Shown here: piece by piece, positions 43,364 to 53,261 of the stretch
Layout: the number at the start of each line of letters is the position of its first letter
Position numbering within the stretch: the stretch's first letter is position 1
Assembly (NCBI GenBank): GCA_002347645.1
Contig: DDYF01000009.1
Location: forward strand, 1-64,000
Length of the DNA: 64,000 nucleotides
Direction of reading: 5' to 3'
From: Thermoleophilia bacterium UBA2241
Lineage (GTDB): Bacteria > Actinomycetota > Thermoleophilia > UBA2241
Translations under genes and position numbers: made by a program
Notes under the pieces: model-generated
What the model was told of the DNA's origin: nothing
The model's database searches: none
The model's input: only the letters and a program-made list of their open reading frames with translations

Positions 43364-45436
43364 GTGAGACAGCTGCGGGAGGGCCGCCGGGGCGCCGACA
43401 AGCGCCGGGGCCCCGGCGGCCCGGCCGTTGCCGCCCTCCTCGCCGGCCTTCTCGTCGCGGCCGTCGCGCTGCCGTACGACGGCCGCGTCTTCGCCTTCTA
43501 CTACACGCCGAGGGTCGCGGTCTTCTACCCGCTCGTGCTGCTGTTCGCTCTGGCGGCCCTGTGGGCCGGCCGGCGCGCCGGGCGACCGTCGTTCGACCTC
43601 CTCGACCTGGCGCTTGCCGCCTTCGTCGCGTGGCAGCTCGTCGCCGCAGCCCTCGCCCCCGTGTGGACCCTTGCCTGGTTCGGCGCCTACAACCGCTTCG
43701 GCGGCGCCGTCTACTTGATCGCCCTGACCCTGGTGCTGGCGCTCGCCCGGCGGGTCCTCGTCTCGCGCGCTGCTCTCGAGGTCTTCGCGTGGACGACCGC
43801 CTGCGTCGTTGCGCTCGCCGCGACGGTGGCGCTTCTGCAGGCCGTGGGCGCGGGTACGCCCTGGCGCTTCGAGGACGCCTGGGTCGGGCGCATGGCGGGC
43901 ACCACCGGGAACCCGCTCAACTTGGCCGGGCTCTGTCTCATCGGTGTGTGGCTGGGGGTGATCGCCGCCGGCCTCCCGCCGCTGTCGACGCCCGCGCGGT
44001 GGGCGGCCGGGCTTGCCGCGGCTCTCGCACTCGCCGGCTTGGTTGTCTCCGTGAGCCGCGCCGCCTACCTCGGCGTCGCCGCGGCCCTTGTGCTGCTCGG
44101 GCTCGTCGCCCTCATGCGCAGGCCGCGGGCGCTGGCGCTCCTCGCCGGAGTCGTGGCGGTGCTGGCCGTCGGCGCGGTCCTGTACGACCCGGGGGGCACC
44201 GGCTCGGGCGCCCTCTCGGGGCGCGTCGCGCTCAATCTCGAGGCGAGCACCTACGGCCTGCGGGCGGACGGGCTCTCGAGAGGCACCTTCTGGCGCATAG
44301 CTGTGCAAGCGATCGACGAGCGGCCCCTGACGGGCTGGGGACCGGGCGGCTACGTGGTCGCGTACCGCCGGTACGTCCCCGCCGAGACGCTGCAGCCTTC
44401 GCCGCTCAGCTCGGTGACCGACCCTCACAGCCTGCCGCTCCTGCTGGCCGCCGGAAGCGGCGTCCCCGGGCTCGCCCTCGCCGTCGCCATCGCGGCCATC
44501 GTCGTCGTGTACGCCGCGCCGCCCCTGTGGCGCCTTCTGCGGCGGCGCGTCCGGCGTGGCGGGGACCGGCGCGGCGGGGCACTGCGCGGCGGGGACCCGG
44601 AGGGAGGCGGCGAGGACGAGGACACGTTCTCCGAGGGCCGCGTGCTCGCCGCCTCGGCCGGCGCGCTGGCGCTCGCCTGCTTCCTCGCGCTCAGTCCCGC
44701 GGATCCCTCCGCGGCCGTGCCGTTCGTGCTGATGCTCGCGATGATGGCGGCCGCGCCGGCCGCCGTCACTCCCGCCGCCGCCTCGGGCGGCTGGCGGCTC
44801 GCCCGCCGCCTGGCGCTCGCCGCCACGGCCGGGGCGTTCATCGCCGTCGCCCTCCTCGTGACTCAGCTCTACGGCGCCGATGCCGCCCTGAAGCGCGCCG
44901 TGACCGGTGACGACCACACCGAGGCGGTACGAGCCGCTGAGGCCCTGCCGTGGATGCCCGCCTACGGGCTCGTCGCGGGAGCCATGACGGTGCGTGCCGC
45001 GGCTGCCGGCATGCAGCAGCCGCTCTTCGAGCAGGGGGAGCGGCTGCTTCGCACGAGTCTCGCCGCGGACCCGAGCGCCCCCGCCGCTCGCATCGAACTG
45101 GCCCGCTATCACCTCTCCTTCATGCGCATCGACGAGGCGATGGAGGAGGTTCGTACAGGGCTCGAGTGGAGCCCGGACAACCCGGTCCTGCAGGGGCTGT
45201 GGGGGTACGCCGCGCAGAGCGCCGCCGCGTCGGGGTCGAAGGCACTGGCCGAGGAGCTCGCTCGCGGCCTGCGGGCCTACCCCGGTAAGGGCGCCGACGG
45301 CTGGTATTGGCTGTCGGTCGCGCTCGCGGCGTTGGGCGAGGAGTCTGAGGCTCGCAGAGCCTTGGCCGAAGCCCAACGCCGCGCCCCCGGGCTCGACCGG
45401 TCCGCTTACGAGGCGCGGCTGCGCGGCGTGCTCTAG
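43364..45436 (+). CDS. O-antigen ligase-like membrane protein with TPR C-terminus
   Basis: 690 residues. The N-terminal 460 residues contain about ten to twelve transmembrane helices and a Wzy_C-like loop: RGTFWRIAVQAIDERPLTGW then DPHSLPLLLAAGSGVPG, the region where O-antigen ligases and polymerases keep their key Arg and His. The C-terminal 170 residues are soluble TPR-like helical repeats (SLAADPSAPAARIELARYH, VRTGLEWSPDNPVLQ). The likely role is polymerisation or ligation of a cell-surface glycan; no other glycan genes are next to it. It starts at GTG 43364, 31 bp after the secreted-protein gene. Confidence 0.78.
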   Translation: MRQLREGRRGADKRRGPGGPAVAALLAGLLVAAVALPYDGRVFAFYYTPRVAVFYPLVLLFALAALWAGRRAGRPSFDLLDLALAAFVAWQLVAAALAPVWTLAWFGAYNRFGGAVYLIALTLVLALARRVLVSRAALEVFAWTTACVVALAATVALLQAVGAGTPWRFEDAWVGRMAGTTGNPLNLAGLCLIGVWLGVIAAGLPPLSTPARWAAGLAAALALAGLVVSVSRAAYLGVAAALVLLGLVALMRRPRALALLAGVVAVLAVGAVLYDPGGTGSGALSGRVALNLEASTYGLRADGLSRGTFWRIAVQAIDERPLTGWGPGGYVVAYRRYVPAETLQPSPLSSVTDPHSLPLLLAAGSGVPGLALAVAIAAIVVVYAAPPLWRLLRRRVRRGGDRRGGALRGGDPEGGGEDEDTFSEGRVLAASAGALALACFLALSPADPSAAVPFVLMLAMMAAAPAAVTPAAASGGWRLARRLALAATAGAFIAVALLVTQLYGADAALKRAVTGDDHTEAVRAAEALPWMPAYGLVAGAMTVRAAAAGMQQPLFEQGERLLRTSLAADPSAPAARIELARYHLSFMRIDEAMEEVRTGLEWSPDNPVLQGLWGYAAQSAAASGSKALAEELARGLRAYPGKGADGWYWLSVALAALGEESEARRALAEAQRRAPGLDRSAYEARLRGVL

Positions 45437-45536
45437 TCATGGCAAGCCCGCCGCGCCCCGGCATCGTCGTTGCTCTCCCAACGCTCCCGGCTTCCTCAGC
45501 CTCCGTGTGCTGCCGCCTGCACGGTCGCCGGCGATC

Positions 45537-45545
45537 TGCTATACT
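45537..45545 (+). promoter_or_regulatory. Extended -10 promoter of the cold-shock gene
   Basis: TGCTATACT is an extended -10 (TGN-TATACT), in one of the few AT-rich spots here. The transcription start would be near 45552, giving a 5' leader of about 100 nt before the cold-shock gene. No good -35 is seen. Confidence 0.5.
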
Positions 45546-45580
45546 TATCGCAGACGGGTCGAATGGGCCCGCGGAATTGC

Positions 45581-45627
45581 GACGTGACAGACCGCACTTC
45601 TACGCGGAAGTCACGTCGTTTTGTTTT
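45581..45627 (+). terminator. Terminator-like hairpin with U-tract in the csp leader
   Basis: GACGTGAC (45581-45588) pairs with GTCACGTC (45610-45617), with an inner CCGC/GCGG pairing, followed directly by GTTTTGTTTT (45618-45627). This is the only classic hairpin-plus-U-tract terminator I see in the window. It sits inside the leader between the csp promoter and the start codon, so it may attenuate csp or end a short RNA of about 75 nt. Confidence 0.6.
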
Positions 45628-45651
45628 GCCCCTTTCGGGGCGAGAGGATTG

Positions 45652-45864
45652 ATGGTCATGGCAGAAGGTAAAGTGAAGTGGTTCAGCGCCGACAAGGGCT
45701 ACGGGTTCATCGAGCGCGCCGGCGGCGAGGACCTGTTCGTCCACTTCTCGGAGATCCAGAGCGAGGGCTTCAAGTCCCTCGACGAGGGCCAGACGGTGTC
45801 GTTCGAGCCGGGGACCGGCAAGAACGACAAGCCGCAGGCGACCAACGTGCGGGTGATGTCGTAA
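45652..45864 (+). CDS. Cold-shock protein, CspA family
   Basis: A 70-residue (or 68-residue, from the ATG at 45658) OB-fold nucleic-acid-binding protein. RNP1 is GYGFIER and RNP2 is LFVHFSEI, with the typical KVKWFSADKG opening. It probably acts as an RNA chaperone or antiterminator. GAGAGG (45642-45647) serves either ATG. The long structured leader with a terminator-like hairpin suggests regulation at the RNA level. It ends in TAA. Confidence 0.95.
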   Translation: MVMAEGKVKWFSADKGYGFIERAGGEDLFVHFSEIQSEGFKSLDEGQTVSFEPGTGKNDKPQATNVRVMS

Positions 45865-45893
45865 CGGCCAAAACCGTTGCGTAGCGCCATCTG

Positions 45894-45926
45894 GAGGCCG
45901 GGCGGCTCTGAGAGCCGCCCGGCCTC
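45894..45926. terminator. GC-rich hairpin terminator
   Basis: Arms GAGGCCGGGCGGC (45894-45906) and GCCGCCCGGCCTC (45914-45926) with a seven-base loop, followed by TTCTGCTT. It lies between the converging csp and Fe-S protein genes. Confidence 0.7.
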
Positions 45927-45965
45927 TTCTGCTTCATCAAGGCGCCGGCGAGCGCCCCGCGCGCC

Positions 45966-46472
45966 TCACCCAGCCGTCGTGAGGCGCCTGCTGAAGGTCC
46001 GGCCCCAGATGCTGCGTGTGGTCCCAGTGTCCTCAAGCGTGATGCAGCCGGTCGGGCAGATCTCGTGGCAGGAGCCGCAGCCCACGCAGGCCATGGCCGC
46101 GGTCTCTCCAAACGGCGGGCCCACACGCTCATGGTCGCCTCGGCCTATGGTGGAGAGGGCGTTGTGGCCGAACGCGGAGCAGACCCGCACGCAGAGCTCG
46201 CAGAGGATGCAGTCCGGCAGCGGCGCGCCGGCGACGGGGACGAACACCGGGGACATCACGCCCAGCGAATCGGCGATCTCGCGCAGCGCCGGCGCTTCCG
46301 GCGCGTAGGGCAGCAGCAACTGCAGGTTCATGGCGCGATGCTTACGGATGAGCGGCGAGTCGGTCACGACCTCGAGGTCGGCAGAGACCGGGCAATCGCA
46401 CGACGTCGTCAGTGTCGCGTCATCACGGCCGGTGATCGTCGCCCGACGTCGTCGTGCGAAGAGATGCGCCAT
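45966..46472 (-). CDS. Truncated HoxU/NuoG-like iron-sulfur protein
   Basis: About 168 residues. The C-terminal part has two [4Fe-4S] motifs (DCILCELCVRVC, CVGCGSCHEICPTGC) and intervening residues (RGDHERVGPPFGE) as in HoxU/NuoG diaphorase subunits. The segment TTSCDCPVSADLEVVTDSP corresponds to the end of the plant-type [2Fe-2S] domain, but the first three Cys ligands of that domain are missing upstream, where the sequence runs into the divergent usp gene. It is either a shortened electron carrier or a decayed remnant. ATG at 46472 lacks a ribosome site, so the start is weak. Confidence 0.65.
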   Translation of the reverse strand: MAHLFARRRRATITGRDDATLTTSCDCPVSADLEVVTDSPLIRKHRAMNLQLLLPYAPEAPALREIADSLGVMSPVFVPVAGAPLPDCILCELCVRVCSAFGHNALSTIGRGDHERVGPPFGETAAMACVGCGSCHEICPTGCITLEDTGTTRSIWGRTFSRRLTTAG

Positions 46473-46521
46473 TCGGGGAAGAGTGAAGGAGGAAGGCGAC
46501 GTCGGTGGTGGAGGGTGGCTC

Positions 46522-47142
46522 GTGAGGCACCGGGACGGCGTGAGCCGCACGACTCGATTCGACCCGGGTGTGCTCGTCGGCAGGGCACCGACAGCCGCGC
46601 GGAGACATCTTGGCGCTGTCGCGGCGGGCCGTGACCGGCCCGCAAACCCGCGGCGCATCGTCGTCGGCTTTGACGGCACGCGAGGGGCGAGGGGCGCGGT
46701 GGACCAGGCGCTGGCCCTCGCGGCCGCACCGGGACAGTGGGAGCTCGTCCTCGTCTGCACGCACGAGCGCCCCGCGGACTTCTCCAAGCACACCTTCCTT
46801 GGCGTGCCGGTGGGCGACCGGGTCTGGCCGGGCCTGACGGTGCCCGCCGGCGCCTGGCTGGCCGAGTGGGATCATCGCGTGCAGGCCGACCTCGAGCACG
46901 AGGCCAAGCGCGTGAGGCTGGCGGGTGTCGACGCGCGCACAGTCTGCGCGCGCGACGACCCCGCTGAGCTCCTCTCGGACGTGGCGAACGAGATCGGCGC
47001 CGAGCACGTCGTGCTCTACGAGAAGAGGCACGGCTGGCTCTACGACTTCGTGCTGGGCTCCATGGCGGGACGCGTGGCACGACGCAGCGACATCCCCGTG
47101 CTGGTGGTCTCGGAGGAACGGACGCAGGCCGTCGCCGCGTAG
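46522..47142 (+). CDS. Universal stress protein (UspA fold)
   Basis: About 206 residues. The Rossmann-like Usp core begins RRIVVGFDGTRGARGAVDQA near residue 43, with an aliphatic-rich body and a C-terminal GSMAGRVARRSDIPVLVVSE, the nucleotide-binding loop pattern of ATP-binding Usp proteins. The first 40 residues are unrelated and Arg-rich. GTG at 46522 follows GGAGGG by six bases. It diverges from the Fe-S protein with about 50 bp between them. Confidence 0.82.
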   Translation: MRHRDGVSRTTRFDPGVLVGRAPTAARRHLGAVAAGRDRPANPRRIVVGFDGTRGARGAVDQALALAAAPGQWELVLVCTHERPADFSKHTFLGVPVGDRVWPGLTVPAGAWLAEWDHRVQADLEHEAKRVRLAGVDARTVCARDDPAELLSDVANEIGAEHVVLYEKRHGWLYDFVLGSMAGRVARRSDIPVLVVSEERTQAVAA

Positions 47143-47215
47143 GCCGGGGGAACGCTGGTCGCCGCCGGTGATAGCCTTTCTCGCACGGGAGTGAGCGAGA
47201 AAAGGAGCATGGCCG

Positions 47216-48685
47216 GTGAAACGCAATCCGCAGGCGGGGGTCCGGCGCATGGCCGGCCTGCGCCTCCAGGTCTTCAGCGACGCCGACCTCGACGACATCC
47301 ATCGCGGGACGCTGGAGGTGCTCGAGCGCACGGGCGTGTTCGTCGAGAGCGACGAGGCGCTCGACGTCATGGCGGACGGCGGCTGCCGCGTCGACCGCGA
47401 AACGAAGACCGTCAAGATCCCGCCGCACATCGTCGAGGACGCGGTCCGCTCGGCGCCGTCCGCGGTGCGCCTCGCCGGGCGCGTCCCCGAGAACGACATC
47501 GTGCTCGAGGGCGGCCGCGTCGGCTTCACCAACTTCAGCGCCGGGATCATGGTCAAGGACCCGCGCACCGGCGAGTACCGCAAGTCGACGACGCAGGACG
47601 TCGCGGACCTCGCGCGCATGACCGACTATCTCGAGGCGATCGACACCTACGAGCACGCGGTCGAGGGCCGCGACGCGCCGGAGACGACGCTGGCGATCCG
47701 CGACGCGGCGATCGGGCTCAAGAACACGACGAAGTGCGTCGGCACCGGCGCCATGTCGACCTACGACGTCGACGCGATCGTGCGCATGGGCGCCGCCGTC
47801 GCCGGCGGCGAGGACGCGCTGCGCGAGCGCCCGCTGGTCTACTTCTGCGAGTGCCCGGTCAGCCCGCTCAAGATCACCAAGGACGCCGCCGAGGTCATCA
47901 TGGCGTCGGCGCGCCACGGCATCCCCAACAACGTCATCTCGATGGCGATGTCGGGCGCGTCCTCGCCGGTCACGCTCGCCGGCACGCTCGTCACCCACAA
48001 CGCCGAGGTGCTCGCCAGCCTCACGCTGGCGCAGCTCACCGCGCGCGGCGCGCCGACCATCTACGGCTCGTCGACGACGGCCATGGACCTGCGGTATGCG
48101 GCCGCCTCCGTCGGCTCGCCCGAGCTCGGCATGATCAGCGCCGGCGTGGCCCAGCTCGCCCAGCGTTACCTGCTGCCGAGCTTCGTGGCCGGGTTGTAGG
48201 CGGATTCGAAGCTCAGTGACGTCCAGGCCGGTCACGAGAAGACCCTGACCGCCCTCATGGCAGCGTTGGCAGGGGCCAACCTGATCTACGGGGCGGGGAT
48301 GACCGAATCGGGCGTCACCTTCGACTACGCGCAGTACGTGCTCGACAACGACATGGCGCGCATGATCAAGCACGCGGTGCGGGGTATTCCGGTCAACGAC
48401 GAGACCCTGGCAGTGGACGACATCGCCGCGGTCGGGCCGTTCAAGGACTTCCTCTCGCTCGATGCGACGCTGCGTCACATGCGCGCGCAGAGCCAGCCGC
48501 GTCTCATGGACCGCCGCGTGCGCGAGGACTGGGAGGCCGCGGGGGCGCGGGACGCTTACGCCGTCGCCGCCGACATGGCCAAGCAGATCCTCGACGAGCA
48601 CCGTCCCGAGCCGCTGCCGGACGAGGTGACCGCGCAGCTTGACGCCGTCGTTGAGGAGGCGGAGCGGCGCGGCGAAGCGCAGTGA
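47216..48685 (+). CDS. mttB: Trimethylamine methyltransferase MttB-family protein with in-frame UAG (probable pyrrolysine)
   Basis: The frame is open from 47216 to 48685 except for one TAG at 48197-48199 (codon 328). Both sides match the MttB superfamily: FTNFSAGIMVKDPRTGEYRKS and YGSSTTAMDL before, SKLSDVQAGHEKTLTALMAA and GANLIYGAGMTESG after. The full product, 489 residues counting the UAG codon, equals the usual MttB length. The UAG comes just before ADSKLSDVQAGHEK, the position where archaeal MttB carries pyrrolysine. It would transfer a methyl group from trimethylamine to a corrinoid protein. No mttC or pyl genes are in the window. A nonsense mutation is the alternative. Confidence 0.8.
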
Positions 48686-48707
48686 GCGTCACGCGGCGCA
48701 GGTCGTA

Positions 48708-48740
48708 GGCCGCAGGGGAGTCGGACCCTGATCTCCGCTG
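48708..48740 (-). pseudogene. 3'-half remnant of tRNA-Ala
   Basis: Positions 48708-48738 match the acceptor, T-arm and 3' anticodon-stem part of the intact tRNA-Ala at 53087-53162, including a run of 14 identical bases (CCGCAGGGGAGTCG). One base is deleted in the T-stem and the rest of the tRNA is missing, so it cannot function. Confidence 0.65.
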
Positions 48741-48803
48741 CGCGCGTTCAAGCTCAAGGTCGCGCGTTCCCGCAGCCGGGCCGCCCGTGGAGCGGCGCGG
48801 GCT

Positions 48804-49973
48804 CTACGGCTCGTAGCTCGGCGCCAGCCCGACCTCGCGCTTCAGCTCCAGGATGCGCAGCGCCTTCGCTTCGGCTTTGGCCCGGGGGATGCGCCCGGAC
48901 CGGATGGCCGCCGTCACGGCGTCGATGACCGGCTTAGGGCCGCCGCTGGCGAACAGGGCGAGGTCGGCGCCGGCCCTGAGCGCGCGGACGGCCGCCGCCG
49001 GCAACTTGAGGCCCACGGCCTTCGTCGTGGCGGCCATGGAGAGTGAATCGGTGACGATGACCGTCTCCTCGCCGGCGCGTTCCCGCAGGTAGTTCAGGGC
49101 CCGTCGCGAGAGGCTTGCGGGCGTCTCGTCGCCGGTGAGCCCTTTGGAGCGTAGGTGGCCCACCATCACCAAGGGCACCCCGGCAGCGAAGGCCTGCTCG
49201 AACGGGACCATGTCCTCGCGGCGCAGCACCGAGAGCGACGGGACGCGCGCCGCGTCGGTGTGGGTGTCGGTCGCCCAGCCGTGGCCCGGCCAGTGCTTGG
49301 CGGTCGCGAGCACGCGCGCGGCGCGCAGCCCCTTCACCCAGGCGACCACGTGACTGCCGACCACCTTGGGGTTGCGCGAGAAGCACCGGTCGAGCGAGCT
49401 CATGTAGCGGCCCGGGACGTCGAGGTCCGCGACGGGACCGAACACGACGGAGAGGTGCAGCCTGCGCAGGCGAGCGCCGTACTCTTCGGCGGTCGTCCTC
49501 GTCTTCCAGGTGCTCCAGCCGCCCTGGACGCGCGCCGACGGCAGCGGATAGATCACGTACCGCAGCCGCTGCACCTGCCCGCCCTCCTCGTCGCCGGCGA
49601 TGAACGGCTTGACGCCGTGCGGCGCCGCTCTGAGGACCGCCGCGAGGTCCCTGCCGATGCTGCCCCGCGCCCCGCCGCCGAGGATCACGATGCCGCCGAC
49701 GCCCATCTTCGCGAAGCGGCGGCCGGCCAGCGGGTTCGCCGCCGGCACGCTGCAGAACACCAGTTGCGCCGCCAGGCGACGATCTGACCACCCGGCCAGC
49801 TCGGACGCCGCCGCTCGTTCCCCCGAGCTCGTCGGCGCGGGCGAAGCGACCGGTGCAACGGGCTCCGTGGCCAAGGCCCCGCGTTCGGAAGCACAGCCAA
49901 GGGCGCCGAACGACGCCAGGGCGACCCCGGTGAGCAGCAGTCCGGTCAGCGTGCGGCGTGCAGCGCTCATCAT
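48804..49973 (-). CDS. Glycoside hydrolase family 3 lipoprotein (NagZ-like)
   Basis: About 389 residues. The N-terminus is a lipoprotein signal (residues 1-25; lipobox GALGC), so the enzyme is membrane-anchored outside the cytoplasm. The GH3 catalytic domain contains AKHWPGHGWATDTHTD with the catalytic Asp/His dyad loop of NagZ-type enzymes (about residues 225-240) and VIVTDSLSM with the nucleophile Asp near 320. It would cleave beta-N-acetylglucosaminides in peptidoglycan or other glycans. The start is placed at ATG 49973; the ribosome site is weak and ATG 49970 is equally possible. Confidence 0.85.
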   Translation of the reverse strand: MMSAARRTLTGLLLTGVALASFGALGCASERGALATEPVAPVASPAPTSSGERAAASELAGWSDRRLAAQLVFCSVPAANPLAGRRFAKMGVGGIVILGGGARGSIGRDLAAVLRAAPHGVKPFIAGDEEGGQVQRLRYVIYPLPSARVQGGWSTWKTRTTAEEYGARLRRLHLSVVFGPVADLDVPGRYMSSLDRCFSRNPKVVGSHVVAWVKGLRAARVLATAKHWPGHGWATDTHTDAARVPSLSVLRREDMVPFEQAFAAGVPLVMVGHLRSKGLTGDETPASLSRRALNYLRERAGEETVIVTDSLSMAATTKAVGLKLPAAAVRALRAGADLALFASGGPKPVIDAVTAAIRSGRIPRAKAEAKALRILELKREVGLAPSYEP

Positions 49974-50427
49974 CGCGTCACAGTAGCACCACACCGGCAC
50001 GGGAGCTGGCATCTTCGTGTGAGCGGGATCGCTCTGGATCAATGGGGGATCGCAGGCGACTCGAAGCAAGCGAAGTACCGGGCGTACAGCCGACGCCTAC
50101 GACGAATGGATCCTCGCGGATGCCGAGGTCAAGTCCCGAGTAGCTTCAGCACGCAAGGCGGCGATAGGGACCTCCCCGCCTCGTACCGGTCCGTGACAGC
50201 CGTGCTTCACCTGCGCGAGCAGGGGCAGGCGTGGGCCGGCAAGACCCTGGCGCTTCCGGCGGCGGCTGCAGCTCTGGGCGAAGTGAGTGGCTGAGAGAGG
50301 TGGCGAGCACCTGCTTCTCCCTCTCTGCTCGCCGCCTCGCCGACCCTCGACGGCCTCGACGCTTCCTGTCGCCCTCGTCAACATCGGCTAGAGTGGCGGT
50401 CACAGCACCGCTGGTCGAGGGCAGACG
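49974..50427. other. Intergenic region between GH3 and LOG genes
   Basis: About 454 bp without a convincing gene. Short frames exist on both strands but lack ribosome sites and family patterns. A stretch at about 50085-50195 (+) reads ADAYDEWILADAEVKSR before a stop, reminiscent of a truncated small-antitoxin-like helix, but it is too short to support. Confidence 0.4.
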
Positions 50428-51444
<1,017 letters not shown>

Positions 51445-51456
51445 CGCGAGGACCTG

Positions 51457-52950
51457 ATGAGAGAGCCTGAGGAGCGCGCCGGCGCCGAGTGCGAGCGCGA
51501 CTTGCTGCTGCGCGTGGCACGCGACGCCATGATCGAGCATGGCCTCGAGCCGGAGTTCCCAGCCGAGGCGATGGCCGAAGCCGGCGCCTTGCCGGGACAG
51601 GTCGTCGCCGAGGTGGACGTGAGCGATCTACGAGATCTCCTCTGGTGCTCGATCGACAACGACGATTCCCGCGATCTCGACCAGCTGACGGTGGCGCAGG
51701 CCCTCGAAGGCCAGGGCGGCACGAGGATCATGGTGGCGGTGGCCGATGTGAGCGTGGCGGTGCCCCTCGGGTCGGCGCTCGACGGGCACGCCGGCGCCAA
51801 CACGACCTCCGTCTACACTCCGGCGCGCATCTTCCCGATGTTGCCGGAGCGCCTCAGCACCGACCTCACCTCCTTGAATCCGGATGCCGACCGGCTGGCT
51901 GTGGTCGTCGAGATGACGGTGGACGAGGAGGGCGCGGTCAGCGCGGAACGCGTCTACCGCGCCCTGGTCCGCAACCACGCCAAGCTCGCCTACAACGCGG
52001 TGGGGGCATGGCTGGAGGGGTCCGGGCCGCTGCCCTCTGAGGCTGAGGCGGTCGACGGTCTCGCCGACAACCTGCGGTTGCAGGACGAGGCGGCGCAGCG
52101 GCTGAAGGCCCGCCGCCACGAGCAGGGAGCGCTGGAGCTCGAGACGATCGAGGTGAAGCCGAAGTTCGACGGCGACAGCGTGAGCGAGCTCGTGGCCGAG
52201 CGTCGCAACCGCGCGAAGGAGCTCATCGAGGACTTCATGATCGCCGCCAACGGCGCCGTCGCCCGCGCCCTCGAGGCCCGCTCCTTCCCGGTCATGCGGC
52301 GCGTCGTGGACTCGCCGGAGCGCTGGCAACGCATCGTCGACCTCGCTGCGTCGCTCGGGGAGGACCTCCCCGCCGAGCCCGACGCCCCGGCCCTCAACGC
52401 CTTCCTGCTGGCGCGCCGCACCGCCGACCCCGAGCGCTTCCCCGACCTGTCGCTGTCGGTCATCAAGCTCATGGGCAGGGGCGAGTACGCCGTGAGCTTT
52501 CCCGGTGAGGAGACCACCGGCCACTTCGGCCTTGCCGTCGACCAGTACTCGCATTCGACGGCGCCGAACCGCCGCTACCCTGATCTGATCACCCAGCGCC
52601 TGCTCAAAGCGGCGTTGGCGAACGCGGATGCGCTGTACCCGCCCGACGAGCTGCTGGCCCTTGCGGCCCACTGCACCCAGCAGGAGGACGCGGCACAAAA
52701 GGTGGAGCGGCAGCTAAGGAAGTCGGCGGCCGCCTGCTTCCTGAGCGGTCAGATCGGCGCCGAGTTCGATGCCCTCGTGACTGGAGCCAGTCCGAAGGGC
52801 ACCTGGGTGCGCACGCTCGTCCCTCCCGTCGAAGGACGGCTCGTCGAGGGCGAGGAAGGCCTCGACGTGGGGGACGAGGTCCGTGTGAGACTGGTGTACA
52901 CCGACCCGGTGCGCGGCTTCATCGATTTCATCGCGGCAAGCGTCGGTTGA
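51457..52950 (+). CDS. RNase II/R family exoribonuclease
   Basis: 497 residues with a complete RNB catalytic domain: SIDNDDSRDLDQL near residue 65 carries the catalytic Asp cluster, and YSHSTAPNRRYPDLITQR near residue 365 is the RNA-binding motif. It lacks the N-terminal cold-shock domains of RNase R, and the last 60 residues form a short S1-like barrel (GTWVRTLVPPVEGR). This compact architecture is typical of actinobacterial and other minimal RNB proteins. ATG is at 51457. Confidence 0.88.
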   Translation: MREPEERAGAECERDLLLRVARDAMIEHGLEPEFPAEAMAEAGALPGQVVAEVDVSDLRDLLWCSIDNDDSRDLDQLTVAQALEGQGGTRIMVAVADVSVAVPLGSALDGHAGANTTSVYTPARIFPMLPERLSTDLTSLNPDADRLAVVVEMTVDEEGAVSAERVYRALVRNHAKLAYNAVGAWLEGSGPLPSEAEAVDGLADNLRLQDEAAQRLKARRHEQGALELETIEVKPKFDGDSVSELVAERRNRAKELIEDFMIAANGAVARALEARSFPVMRRVVDSPERWQRIVDLAASLGEDLPAEPDAPALNAFLLARRTADPERFPDLSLSVIKLMGRGEYAVSFPGEETTGHFGLAVDQYSHSTAPNRRYPDLITQRLLKAALANADALYPPDELLALAAHCTQQEDAAQKVERQLRKSAAACFLSGQIGAEFDALVTGASPKGTWVRTLVPPVEGRLVEGEEGLDVGDEVRVRLVYTDPVRGFIDFIAASVG

Positions 52951-53086
52951 CGAGGTCGGGCGCCTCCGGCGCCTCCATGCCGCAGGGCTTGGCCTTTGGC
53001 CGCCGCTCTGACGCCGCTCTGACGCCACACCGGCGATGCCCGGGGCCCCGACGGGGGCTCCGCGAGCAGAAGAGTCCTGCCGAAGG

Positions 53087-53162
53087 TGGTGGACCGCAGG
53101 GGAGTCGAACCCCTGACCTCCGCCGTGCAAAGGCGGCGCTCTCCCAACTGAGCTAGCGGCCC
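53087..53162 (-). tRNA. tRNA-Ala (TGC)
   Basis: Folds as a full cloverleaf: acceptor GGGCCGC with GCGGTCC, D-arm TAGCTCAGTTGGGAGAGCG, anticodon stem CCGCC/GGCGG with loop TTTGCAC (anticodon TGC), and T-arm AGGGG-TTCGACT-CCCCT. CCA is encoded at 53087-53089. Two partial copies of this tRNA lie at 48708 and 54317. Confidence 0.97.
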
Positions 53163-53261
53163 ACGGGGGGGACCAGTATAGCGCGTGAGGCTCGGCGGCT
53201 CTGGCCCGCGAGCGGCTCCGCCGGCACGCCCGCCCGCCGCGGTGCCCGCGCATCGGCTACG

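Noticed and set aside
48200..48685. A separate small gene starting at ATG 48257 after the mttB stop
   Set aside because: It is in the same frame as mttB, lacks a ribosome site, and contains the C-terminal part of the MttB fold. UAG read-through or a nonsense mutation explains it better.
47143..48803. A tRNA-Pyl gene near mttB
   Set aside because: I looked for a small tRNA with a CTA anticodon on both strands and found none; the tRNA-like sequence here is a tRNA-Ala fragment.
50019..50294. A 91-codon open frame between GH3 and LOG genes
   Set aside because: No ribosome site and low-complexity composition; not supported as a gene.
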